A stretch of DNA of 64,000 bases from DAOMFB01 sp963801475 (GTDB lineage Bacteria > Acidobacteriota > Thermoanaerobaculia > UBA5066), in NCBI GenBank assembly GCA_963801475.1, contig CAWDEX010000001.1, positions 2,418,001 through 2,482,000 on the forward strand, in the 5' to 3' direction. The notes under the pieces are model-generated. The model saw nothing but the letters and a program-made list of their open reading frames with translations, did not search any database and had not been told where the DNA came from. A program made the translations under genes and the position numbers. This document shows, piece after piece, positions 44,477 through 52,016 of this stretch (positions are counted from its first letter, which is position 1; each line of letters opens with the position of its first letter).

Positions 44477-44827
44477 TCAGGCCGCTCTTCGGGGCGGGAT
44501 CAGCTCGCCGGCCCGGGCCGCGAGCGTTCCGCTCACCCACCCCTCGAGGCGCCGGCGGATCTCCTCGCCCCGTTCCCCGTCGGGGACCGGAGCGTTCACC
44601 GAGAGATGAAGGCGCACGGCCGCTTCCGACGGCTCGAGGCGGTACTCGCCCACGACCTCGCCCACCGGGAGCCAGCCCTTGACCCCCTCGTGCGCGAAGC
44701 GGATCCGCTCTGCGGGCTCCGCCCCCAGAACGGCGCCGGGCAGACGGCCGGTTCGGGTGAGCGACTCCCAGACCGCCGAGGCGGGCCGGGAAACGACGAC
44801 GCTGGAGGAGACCGTCACGTTCGTCAT
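44477..44827 (-). CDS. SRPBCC-like (START/Bet v1 fold) small protein
   Basis: A 116-residue protein. It begins TVSSSVVVSRPASAVWESL, the usual first strand and turn of the SRPBCC superfamily (polyketide cyclase/CoxG-like), then a RLHLSVNAP strand and a C-terminal amphipathic helix (RRRLEGWVSGTLAARAGELI). It is short for the family (usual 130-160). The ligand cannot be inferred. Its ATG at 44827 faces the FAH gene; TAGGAC lies 7 nt upstream of the ATG, so a leaderless mRNA is possible. The BNR gene follows 47 bp downstream on the same strand. Confidence 0.6.
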   Translation of the reverse strand: MTNVTVSSSVVVSRPASAVWESLTRTGRLPGAVLGAEPAERIRFAHEGVKGWLPVGEVVGEYRLEPSEAAVRLHLSVNAPVPDGERGEEIRRRLEGWVSGTLAARAGELIPPRRAA

Positions 44828-44895
44828 ACGGATCGTCCTACGCCGGCTGCCAGAGGCCGGATGTCCGCCGGATGCCGGCGGGAGGTCATCTGTCG

Positions 44896-44901
44896 TATAA
44901 C
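44896..44901 (+). promoter_or_regulatory. -10-like element 7 nt before the FAH start
   Basis: TATAAC (5 of 6) followed by GTCGACA and the GTG start at 44909. No good -35 is visible. The geometry suggests a leaderless transcript. Confidence 0.35.
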
Positions 44902-44908
44902 GTCGACA

Positions 44909-45904
44909 GTGAAGCTCGTCACGTTCCGGCCCACCGGGAGCGACGCGTCGGGTTCGGGGGTCTTTTCCCGCAAGCCCCGGCTCGGGGTCGTCCTCGACAG
45001 CGGCCGGATCCTCGACCTCGCGAAGGCCGACGGCCACCTCTCGGGCCTCTCGATGCTCGACGTCATCCGTGACCAGGACGTCCAGATGCCGCGGATCCGC
45101 GGGCTCCTCGCGATGGAGTCGGAGCTTCCCTCGGCGACGCTCCACGACCCGCGCCGCGTCGAGCTCCTGGCGCCGATCCCGCGCCCCGTCTCGCTGCGCG
45201 ACGGCTACGCCTTCCGTCGGCACGTGGAGGCGGCGCGCCGCAACCGCGGCGTTCCGATGATCCCGGAGTTCGACCACTTCCCCGTCTTCTACTTCTCGAA
45301 CCCGCTCTCGGTCATCGGCCCGGGAGAGCTTCGCGTCGGCGGGCGACGCCTCCAGCAGCTCGACTTCGAGCTCGAGGCCTTCTGCGTCGTCGGGCGGTCC
45401 GTGACGAACCCGACGCTCGGGCAGGCCGACGACGCCCTCTTCGGCTACGGCGTGATGAACGACTTCTCGGCCCGGGCCCTCCAGACGGAGGAGATGAAGC
45501 TCAACCTCGGGCCGGCCAAGGGAAAGGACTTCGCGACCGCGCTCGGCCCCTGGCTCGTGACGAAGGACGAGATCGAGGCCGCGGGGCGCTTCGTCGTGAC
45601 CCCGCGCGGAACGCTCGTCCGGGGGACGATGACCGCGGAGGTCAACGGCGTCGAGGTGAGCCGGGGCGAGCTCTCCGACATGCATTGGACCTTCGCCCAG
45701 ATCCTCCAGCGGGCCGCCGACGGCGTGACGCTGGAGCCGGGCGAGATCATCGGCTCCGGAACGGTCGGCACCGGCTGCTTCCTCGAGCTGAACGGCTCGA
45801 AGATCACGAACGACCGGTGGCTGGTGCCGGGGGACTCCGTGAGCCTGACGATCGACGGCCTCGGGACGCTGACGAATCACGTCGTGGAGGACCCGACCCG
45901 GTGA
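44909..45904 (+). CDS. Fumarylacetoacetate hydrolase family protein
   Basis: A 331-residue hydrolase of the FAH family, which cleaves C-C bonds in acylpyruvate-like products of aromatic catabolism. Visible parts are DGYAFRRHVEAARR with the catalytic His, the metal-ligand-containing LDFELEAFCVVG and GVMNDFSARALQTEE. GKDFATALGPWLVTKDE and SGTVGTGCFLELNG follow. The longer upstream frame (from 44606) is not used: this GTG gives the normal FAH N terminus and lies 7 nt after a TATAAC element. It overlaps the DinB gene by 4 bp (GTGA). The specific substrate is unknown. Confidence 0.9.
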   Translation: MKLVTFRPTGSDASGSGVFSRKPRLGVVLDSGRILDLAKADGHLSGLSMLDVIRDQDVQMPRIRGLLAMESELPSATLHDPRRVELLAPIPRPVSLRDGYAFRRHVEAARRNRGVPMIPEFDHFPVFYFSNPLSVIGPGELRVGGRRLQQLDFELEAFCVVGRSVTNPTLGQADDALFGYGVMNDFSARALQTEEMKLNLGPAKGKDFATALGPWLVTKDEIEAAGRFVVTPRGTLVRGTMTAEVNGVEVSRGELSDMHWTFAQILQRAADGVTLEPGEIIGSGTVGTGCFLELNGSKITNDRWLVPGDSVSLTIDGLGTLTNHVVEDPTR

Positions 45905-46413
45905 CTGTCGAGCTCTTCGCCCTCTACGAATACAACGAGTGGGCGAACGAGCGCGTCATCGATTCGCTGCGCGAGCTTCCGGAAGCCGACTACGTGCGGG
46001 AGATGGGAGGCGGCTGGCCCTCCGTCCGCGCCACCTTCGTCCACATCGCGGGCGCCACGGACGCCTGGGCCGAACGCTTCGCCGGGAGGGACGTGCTCGA
46101 GCTGCCGAAGGAGAGCGCGCTTCCGAAGCTCGAGGACGCGACCCGGGTGCTCCGGTCGGCCCAGGAGAAGCACCGCACCCACCTGAAGACGCTGACGCGC
46201 GAGAAGCTCGACCGCCCCTTCTCGTGGAAGAACCTCTCCGGAGAGGTGAAGACGGCCCCCTTCTGGATCGTCGTTCGGCACGTCGTCAACCACCAGACCT
46301 ACCACCGGGGTCAGGTCGCCTCGATGCTCCGGCGCCTCGGCGGCCGGCCCGTGGCCACCGACATGGTCCGCTGGGGCATCGAGATCCACGGGTCGCAGAC
46401 GCCCCCCCGCTGA
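45901..46413 (+). CDS. DinB/DUF664-type four-helix metal protein
   Basis: A 170-residue DinB-like protein with the four-helix-bundle fold used by bacillithiol transferases and other thiol-dependent enzymes. LYEYNEWANERVIDSL near the N terminus, TFVHIAGATDAWAERF (first His) and VVRHVVNHQTYHRGQVASML (His pair on the last helix) are the metal-binding signatures. The GTG start overlaps the FAH stop, so the two are translated together. Together with FAH this suggests a small isomerase/hydrolase unit, as in maleylpyruvate pathways, but this is inference. It is convergent with the acyl-CoA synthetase gene, 17 bp away. Confidence 0.88.
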   Translation: MTVELFALYEYNEWANERVIDSLRELPEADYVREMGGGWPSVRATFVHIAGATDAWAERFAGRDVLELPKESALPKLEDATRVLRSAQEKHRTHLKTLTREKLDRPFSWKNLSGEVKTAPFWIVVRHVVNHQTYHRGQVASMLRRLGGRPVATDMVRWGIEIHGSQTPPR

Positions 46414-46430
46414 CGGAACCGGCGCCTGCG

Positions 46431-48266
46431 TCAGTCCCTTTCCGGGGCGTCCGCGCTCTCCTCGGCCTCGGCGTACATCCGGTCGATGAGGTCCTTGTAC
46501 TTCTCGTCGACGACGCGGCGCTTGATCTTCAGCGTCGGGGTGAGCTCGCCGCCGTCGGTCGTGAAGTCCTCGGCGAGGAGAGAGAAGGCCCGGATCTGGC
46601 GCTCGTGCGGTTCGTCGCCGTTGACGATGTCGACGGCCTGCTTGAAGAGGGCCCGGACCTTCGGGTTCGCGAGGAGGTCGGCGCGGGTGGACCAGTTCAG
46701 GTTGTTTTCGTGGGCCCAGGTCTCCAGCCGCTCGAAATTCGGCACGAGGAGGACCGAGAGGAACTTCCGCCGGTTTCCGATGAGGACGGCCGACGAGACG
46801 TAGCGGACCATCTTCAGCGCCGCCTCGATGGGCGCCGGCGCCACGTTCTTCCCGTAGGCGTTGACGAGGATCTCCTTCTTCCGGTCCGTCAGCGTCAGGT
46901 AGCTCTCGCCGTCGAAGGTCCCGATGTCCCCCGTCCGGAACCAGCCGTTCTCGTCGAAGACCGACTCCGTCTCCTCGCGCTTGCGCCAGTAGCCGCCGGA
47001 CATGACGTTGGGCCCCTTCGCCAGGACCTCGCCGTCGGGCGCGAGCCTCAGCGTCACGCCCGGCACCGTGCGCCCGACCGACCCGAGGCGCCACTCGCCC
47101 GGACGGTTGCAGGTGAGGACGGGGCTCGTCTCCGTCAGGCCGTATCCCTCGTAGACGTGAACCCCGGCGGCCCAGAAGAACTCCGCGACCTCCCGCGCCA
47201 GCGGGGCGCCCCCCGAGATGGCGAAGCGGAAGCGGCCGCCGAGCCGGGCCTGGATCTTCGAGAAGACGAGACGGTCGGCGAGGCGCGCCTTGAGCCGGAG
47301 CCAGCCGCCCGGCGTCTCGCCGCGCTCCTCGAAGGCGAGGCGGGCCCGCCCCGTCGTTACGCCCCACGCGAAGATCTTCCGCCGGATCGCCGGGGCCTGC
47401 TCCACCGCCCCCTGCACGCGCGCGAGCATCTTCTCGTAGACCCGCGGCACGGCGGCGAAGCAGTGGGGCTTCACCTCCTGGAAGTTCTCGGAGAGCTTCT
47501 CGATCGACTCGGCATATGCGATCGTCGCGGCGCGTGAGAAGTAGAGGTAGTCGACCATCCGCTCGAACACGTGCGCGAGCGGGAGGAAGGACAGGGCGAC
47601 GTCGTTCGCCGACACATCGAACAGGGTGGAGCAGGTCGCCACGTTCGACACGAAGTTCTCGTGCGTCAGGACGGCGCCTTTCGGCTCTCCCGTCGTCCCC
47701 GAGGTGTAGATCATCGTCGCCCAGTCGGACCCGACGAGAGCGTCGGCCCGCTCGTCGAACGCGTGCGGGTCGACGGCGAGGAGAGAGCGGCCCTTCTTCA
47801 CGACGTCGGCGAAGGGCGTCGCCTTCCCGGTGCTCCAGGGAAACGGCTCCACGACGAGGATCTGCTCCAGCTCCTTGCACCGCTGCCGGACGTCGAGGAC
47901 CTTCTGGAGCTCGACGGCGCTCGACACGACGACGACCTTCGCCATCGAATCGCGGAGGATGTACTCCACCTGCGGCGCGAGGTACGTCGTGTAGATCGGC
48001 ACGGTCAGGGCGCCGAGGGCGAGCGACGCGAAGTCGGTGGCCGCCCACTCGGGACGGTTCTCGGAGAGGATGGCCACGCGGTCGTGCCGGTCGACGCCGA
48101 GGAGGGCGAGCCCGAGCGCCAGCCCTCTCGTCATCGAGCTGAACTCCTCCGCGGAGACAGGCCGCCACTCCCCGTCGACCTTCCGGACCAGGAGGTCCGT
48201 CTTCCCGCTCCTCGTCGCGAAGCGGAAATAGTCGAGAAGGGTGCGGGCCTCGAGCGCTTCGGTCAC
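46431..48266 (-). CDS. Long-chain acyl-CoA synthetase (AMP-forming, FadD15-like)
   Basis: Activates fatty acids to acyl-CoA with ATP. The protein has 611 residues. The AMP-binding motif is MIYTSGTTGEPKGAVLTHEN near residue 176. The gate region follows with FLPLAHVFERMVDYLYF, the linker motif is VYEGYGLTETSPVLTCNRPG, and GWFRTGDIGTFDGESYLTLTDR carries the hinge. The late KEILVNAYGKNVAPAPIE segment contains the catalytic-loop Lys neighbours. This is the eukaryote-like long-chain ligase group (FadD15) rather than the E. coli FadD length of 561. The GTG at 48266 begins 26 bp after the serA stop. It likely supplies acyl-CoA to fadBA elsewhere in the window. Confidence 0.93.
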   Translation of the reverse strand: MTEALEARTLLDYFRFATRSGKTDLLVRKVDGEWRPVSAEEFSSMTRGLALGLALLGVDRHDRVAILSENRPEWAATDFASLALGALTVPIYTTYLAPQVEYILRDSMAKVVVVSSAVELQKVLDVRQRCKELEQILVVEPFPWSTGKATPFADVVKKGRSLLAVDPHAFDERADALVGSDWATMIYTSGTTGEPKGAVLTHENFVSNVATCSTLFDVSANDVALSFLPLAHVFERMVDYLYFSRAATIAYAESIEKLSENFQEVKPHCFAAVPRVYEKMLARVQGAVEQAPAIRRKIFAWGVTTGRARLAFEERGETPGGWLRLKARLADRLVFSKIQARLGGRFRFAISGGAPLAREVAEFFWAAGVHVYEGYGLTETSPVLTCNRPGEWRLGSVGRTVPGVTLRLAPDGEVLAKGPNVMSGGYWRKREETESVFDENGWFRTGDIGTFDGESYLTLTDRKKEILVNAYGKNVAPAPIEAALKMVRYVSSAVLIGNRRKFLSVLLVPNFERLETWAHENNLNWSTRADLLANPKVRALFKQAVDIVNGDEPHERQIRAFSLLAEDFTTDGGELTPTLKIKRRVVDEKYKDLIDRMYAEAEESADAPERD

Positions 48267-48292
48267 GACAGCTGGCTCGATTATGGCCGATT

Positions 48293-49498
48293 TCAGATCG
48301 GCGTCAGCACCGCGGAGAAGACGTCGGGGTTGCCGGCCTCGATCCGCCGGAGAACCTCCTCGTCCGGGGCCCGATCCACCTGGATCCTGGCGCACGCCGC
48401 CTCGGCCCCGGCGAAGACGACGTTCTCCGTCTGCTCCACGTTGATTCCCGCCTCCTTCAGTTCCGCGAAGATGTGGGCGAGGACGCCGACCCGGTCCCGG
48501 TGGCGGACCGAGAGAAGGTGCGTGGCGGGCGTACGGTCGGAGAGGTTCACCGCGTTCGGCACCTCCCCCGTCGTGAGGAAGGCCTCGACGATCCGGACGG
48601 TCTCGGCGGCGATGGCGTTCTGCGCCTGCTCGGTCGAGGCGCCGCAGTGGTGCGTCCCGACGACGCCCGCCCTCTTCACGATCGGGTCGTCAAAGACGCC
48701 CGTCCCGCCGGGGGGCTCGAGCTCGAAGACGTCGAGGCCGGCCCGGATCCCCTTCTCGTTGATCGCCTGCTCGAGGTCCTTCTCGCGGACCACCTCGCCG
48801 CGGCTGGTGTTGACGAAGAGCGCGCCCGGCCTCATCGCCGAGAAGAACCCCGCGCCGAGGAGCCCCTTCGTCTCCTTCGTCAGGGCGAGGTGGACGGAGA
48901 CGGCGTCGCTGCCGCGCGCCAGCTCGTCGAGCGTGGCCGCCCGCGTCACGCCGAGGCGCGCCGCCTCGAACGCGTCGAGGGAGCGGCTCCAGGCGAGGAC
49001 TTCCATGCCGAAGGCCTTCGCACGGTGGATGACCTCCCGGCCGATCACGCCGACGCCGACGACGCCGAGCGTCCGCCCGGAGAGCCCTTTCGCCTTCCCG
49101 TACTCGGCCTTCTTCCAGACGCCCGCCTGGAGGTCGGCCGTCTGCTCGGGAATGCGGCGGTCGAGCGCGAGGAGGAGGCCCCACGCCAGCTCGGCCACGG
49201 CGATCGAGTTCTTGCCGGGGCAGTTCGAGACGGCAATGGCGCGCGTCGACGCGGCGTCGAGGTCGATCGTGTTGACGCCGGCGCCGGCGCGGACAATCAG
49301 GGCCAGGCCCGGCGCCCTGTCGAGCTCCTTCGCGGTCACCTTGGTGGACCGGACGACGAGGACCTCGGGGCGGGCCCCCTCCAGGCGCGCGCCCAGCGCG
49401 TCCCCCTCGAGCTTCGGCTCGTAGAGCACCTCGCAACCGAGGGCCCTCAGCCCCTCGAGGCCCGAGGCCTCGAACGCATCTGCCACCAGTACCTTCAT
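48293..49498 (-). CDS. serA: D-3-phosphoglycerate dehydrogenase with C-terminal ACT domain
   Basis: Oxidises 3-phosphoglycerate to start serine synthesis. The protein has 401 residues. The NAD motif is VGVGVIGREVIHRAKAFGM near residue 148. The catalytic triad is present: VNTSRGEVV (Arg near 232), FELEPPGG (Glu) and GTHHCGASTEQAQ (His). The last 75 residues form an ACT domain (LSVRHRDRVGVLAHIFAEL), consistent with serine feedback; this is the shorter type without the intervening domain. The ATG at 49498 has GGAGGAG upstream. It is followed by the acyl-CoA synthetase. The DUF1015 gene lies upstream on the same strand, a pairing I have seen with serA in other bacteria. Confidence 0.92.
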   Translation of the reverse strand: MKVLVADAFEASGLEGLRALGCEVLYEPKLEGDALGARLEGARPEVLVVRSTKVTAKELDRAPGLALIVRAGAGVNTIDLDAASTRAIAVSNCPGKNSIAVAELAWGLLLALDRRIPEQTADLQAGVWKKAEYGKAKGLSGRTLGVVGVGVIGREVIHRAKAFGMEVLAWSRSLDAFEAARLGVTRAATLDELARGSDAVSVHLALTKETKGLLGAGFFSAMRPGALFVNTSRGEVVREKDLEQAINEKGIRAGLDVFELEPPGGTGVFDDPIVKRAGVVGTHHCGASTEQAQNAIAAETVRIVEAFLTTGEVPNAVNLSDRTPATHLLSVRHRDRVGVLAHIFAELKEAGINVEQTENVVFAGAEAACARIQVDRAPDEEVLRRIEAGNPDVFSAVLTPI

Positions 49499-49596
49499 CT
49501 GCTCCTCCGCGACATGGGGACCGGAATCAGGGGGAACGGGGGTGCGAACCCGGCGCTCCCCTTGCTCCTTTCGGACGTCGCACCCCCCGAGGAATA

Positions 49597-50826
49597 TCAG
49601 AAACGATGGACGAAGAGTCCCGACCTCAGCTTCGGTTCGAACCACGTGGACTTGGGCGGCATGATGGCCCCGGCGTCGGCGATGGCCATCAGGTCGGCGA
49701 CCGTCGTCGGAAACATCGAGAAGGCCACGGCGGCGCGGCCGGCATCGACCCGCGCCTCCAGCTCTTTCGTCCCCCGGATGCCGCCGACGAAGTCGATCCT
49801 CTTGTCCGTCCGCTGGTCCGCGATCCCGAGGATCGGCGCGAGGAGCCGGTCCGCGAGGACCGACACGTCGAGCGAACCGATCGGGTCCTTCGCGTCGACC
49901 GGAGCGATGGGCGCCAGAGCGTGCCACGCCCCGCTGAAGTACATCCGGAAGTCGGCCTTTCCGTCCGGCTCGGGGCCGGCGCCGTGCCGGATGCGGAACA
50001 CCTCACGGACGGCCGCGAGGAACTCGCCCGGCGCCTTCCCGCCGAGGTCCTTCACGACGCGGTTGTACGGAAGGATGGCCAGCTCCCGGTCGGGGAAGAC
50101 CGTGGCCGGGAACCAGTTCACGGGGTGGTCGGCGGAGAGCTTGGGGTCCTTCTCGCGGAGCGCGGCGCGCGCCCGCGAGGCCGAGGCGCTGCGGTGATGG
50201 CCGTCGGCGACGTAGAGGAGGGGCACCTTCGCGAAGGCGTCCACGAAGAAGTCGACCTCCGCCGTGGAGACAAGCCAGAGGGCGTGCCTCACGCCGTCCG
50301 GCGCCTCGAAGTCGTATTCCGGAGCCCGCGCCGTGATCTCCCCGATCTTCGAGTCGAGGGCCGGGACGGCGCGGTAGGTGAGGAAGACGGGCTCCGCGTG
50401 GGCCGACTGGGTCAGGAGGTGCCGGACGCGGTCGTTCTCCTTGTCGAGGCGGGTCTTTTCGTGCTTCTTGATGATGTCCGCGTCATAGTCGTCCACCGAG
50501 CAGGCCGCCACGAGGCCGTCCTGCTTCCGGCCACGCCAGGCCTGCCGGTAGACAAAGAGGCGCGGCGTGGCGTCGGCGACGAGCGTGCCGTCGGCGTAGA
50601 AGCGGTCGAGGTTCTCGCGCCCCTTCGCGTAGACGGCGTCGGCGTAGAGATCGGTCCCCTCGGGAAGATCGATCTCCGGCCGGCAGACGTGGAGAAACGA
50701 CACGGGGTTGCCGGCGGCGAGCGCGAGGGCTTCCTTCGTATCGACGACGTCGTAGGGGACCGAGGCGACGCGGGCGGCGATCGCCTTCGGCGGGCGGCCG
50801 GCCGGAAACGGTCTGATCTGTGCCAT
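49597..50826 (-). CDS. DUF1015 family protein
   Basis: A 409-residue protein of the DUF1015 family, function unknown. Typical features are IRPFPAGRPP at the N terminus, ASVPYDVVDT near residue 25, and a conserved HEKTRLDKENDRVRHLL stretch near 120. Further signatures are PLLYVADGHHRSASASRA near 205 and the C-terminal FVGGIRGTKELEARVD with STWFEPKLRSGLFVHRF in pieces. The repeated His/Asp-rich motifs suggest a metal- or phosphate-dependent enzyme. It lies 98 bp upstream of serA on the same strand, and this genomic link to serine synthesis is a known association; DUF1015 members were proposed to be serine kinases. I am not certain of that. ATG at 50826. Confidence 0.85.
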   Translation of the reverse strand: MAQIRPFPAGRPPKAIAARVASVPYDVVDTKEALALAAGNPVSFLHVCRPEIDLPEGTDLYADAVYAKGRENLDRFYADGTLVADATPRLFVYRQAWRGRKQDGLVAACSVDDYDADIIKKHEKTRLDKENDRVRHLLTQSAHAEPVFLTYRAVPALDSKIGEITARAPEYDFEAPDGVRHALWLVSTAEVDFFVDAFAKVPLLYVADGHHRSASASRARAALREKDPKLSADHPVNWFPATVFPDRELAILPYNRVVKDLGGKAPGEFLAAVREVFRIRHGAGPEPDGKADFRMYFSGAWHALAPIAPVDAKDPIGSLDVSVLADRLLAPILGIADQRTDKRIDFVGGIRGTKELEARVDAGRAAVAFSMFPTTVADLMAIADAGAIMPPKSTWFEPKLRSGLFVHRF

Positions 50827-50858
50827 ACGCGTACGAGCTTACCAGCCGTCGAGCCTCC

Positions 50859-51617
50859 TCAGGGCTTCGGCCGGGACACGCCGGCCGGCCGGGCCGGGGG
50901 CATCCGGAAGCGCGACGCGTCGATCGGAACGTCGAACTCGACGGAGCGGAAAAGGAAGGCCTGACCCGTCGTCTGGCCCCTCGTGAGGCTCTCCATGAAG
51001 AACGGCACCTTCAGGCCCGAGACGTCCCGGTAGTCGCGGAGCGTGGTGACGATCTCCACCTCCTTCCCTTCGATCTTGCGACGCGAGATCCCTCGAAACT
51101 CGAGATACGTGGCCGCGTCGAGCCACACCGTCTTCTCGGTGCCGTTCTTCAGGGTGACCCGGAGCTTCCAGGCCTCCGTCCCGTCGACGGTCTCGCGGCC
51201 GAGCAGCTCCACCCGGCTTCCCTTCTCCTTCCAGTCCGAGAGGTCGCCGTCGAGGTTCTCGGCCTGCTCCCCGATCTCCTTCAGGTCCTCGGCCGACAGC
51301 GGCTCGGGGTCCGGATTTCCGCCGAAGGGCATGACCTGCCAGCCGGACTGCCCGTCGAAGACGGTGACTCCCGTGACGCCCTGGACCGTGAACTCCTGCC
51401 GGATCCTCTTCGGCTTCAGGAACTCGAAGGCGAAGCGCGCCTCCATCCCGGGCCCCATCGTCATCGTCCCGCTCATCCGGGCGCTCCGCGTCCCCTTCAG
51501 GCGCGCCGCGCCCCCCCGGGCCTCGAGGTTCTTCGCGACGATCTCGTCCACGGTCTGTCCCGCCGCCGCGGCCGCGCCAAGCAGAAGAACGGCGCACAGG
51601 GTGACTCCGGGTCTCAT
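50859..51617 (-). CDS. LolA/LolB-like outer-membrane lipoprotein-sorting-type protein
   Basis: A 252-residue exported protein. The signal peptide is TLCAVLLLGAAAAAG with cleavage before QTVDE. The mature part begins DEIVAKNLEARGGAARL, the usual start of the family annotated as outer-membrane lipoprotein-sorting proteins (an N-terminal repeat of the LolA-like beta half-barrel). FEFLKPKRIRQEFTVQG and GQSGWQVMPFGG follow, and later LRDYRDVSGLKVPFFME, which is typical of this group. True LolA substrates are not implied; many relatives in this clade have unknown roles. AGGAGG lies 6 nt before the ATG at 51617. It appears to be a single gene. Confidence 0.8.
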   Translation of the reverse strand: MRPGVTLCAVLLLGAAAAAGQTVDEIVAKNLEARGGAARLKGTRSARMSGTMTMGPGMEARFAFEFLKPKRIRQEFTVQGVTGVTVFDGQSGWQVMPFGGNPDPEPLSAEDLKEIGEQAENLDGDLSDWKEKGSRVELLGRETVDGTEAWKLRVTLKNGTEKTVWLDAATYLEFRGISRRKIEGKEVEIVTTLRDYRDVSGLKVPFFMESLTRGQTTGQAFLFRSVEFDVPIDASRFRMPPARPAGVSRPKP

Positions 51618-51663
51618 GGGAACCTCCTCCGGACGGGCGGGCCGCCGGGAGGTGCGATCGTAG

Positions 51664-51710
51664 TTGAAGGGGCCCGTGCTAGTCTTTATGTGGGCCGGCC
51701 CCTGCCGGCC
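51664..51710 (+). promoter_or_regulatory. Predicted promoter and 5'-leader hairpin of the RRM gene
   Basis: TTGAAG (51664-51669) and TATGTG (51687-51692) are 17 nt apart. The predicted 29-nt leader contains GGCCGGC-CCCT-GCCGGCC, a perfect 7-bp stem (51693-51710). A AAGG ribosome-binding site and the ATG at 51728 follow. A hairpin at this place could couple translation to temperature or to the protein itself. Confidence 0.4.
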
Positions 51711-51727
51711 GCGAAAGGATTCCGGGC

Positions 51728-51973
51728 ATGAAGCTCTACGTCGGAAATCTCTCGTACGCCGTGAATGACTCCTCTCTCCGCGGTCTTTTCGAGGCTTATG
51801 GCGCCGTCCAGTCCGCCACCGTCGTCGTCGACCGCGACTCGGGCCGCTCGAAAGGCTTCGGCTTCGTCGAGATGGCCGACGAGGACGCGAAGAAGGCCAT
51901 GCAGGCCCTCAACGGCCAGCAGCACGAAGGGCGCACGATTCGCGTCAACGAGGCTCGGCCCAAGAACCCCTGA
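51728..51973 (+). CDS. Small RNA-recognition-motif (RRM) protein
   Basis: An 81-residue single-RRM RNA-binding protein of the bacterial (cyanobacterial Rbp-like) type. RNP2 is LYVGNL at residues 3-8 and RNP1 is KGFGFVEM near 42-49, both intact with their aromatic residues. The C-terminal tail is short and basic (EARPKNP). These proteins are often cold-induced and bind mRNAs. It has its own predicted promoter and a hairpin in its leader. A hairpin at 51982 separates it from the amidohydrolase gene. Confidence 0.95.
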   Translation: MKLYVGNLSYAVNDSSLRGLFEAYGAVQSATVVVDRDSGRSKGFGFVEMADEDAKKAMQALNGQQHEGRTIRVNEARPKNP

Positions 51974-51981
51974 CGACCCGA

Positions 51982-52003
51982 CGCTCCCGGCATCCCGGGA
52001 GCG
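51982..52003 (+). terminator. Hairpin between the RRM and amidohydrolase genes
   Basis: CGCTCCCGG (51982-51990) pairs perfectly with CCGGGAGCG (51995-52003) around CATC, starting 8 nt after the RRM stop. The AGGAG ribosome-binding site of the next gene starts immediately after it (52004). It may stop or attenuate transcription, or limit access to that site. There is no T-run. Confidence 0.5.
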
Positions 52004-52016
52004 AGGAGCTTTCGAG

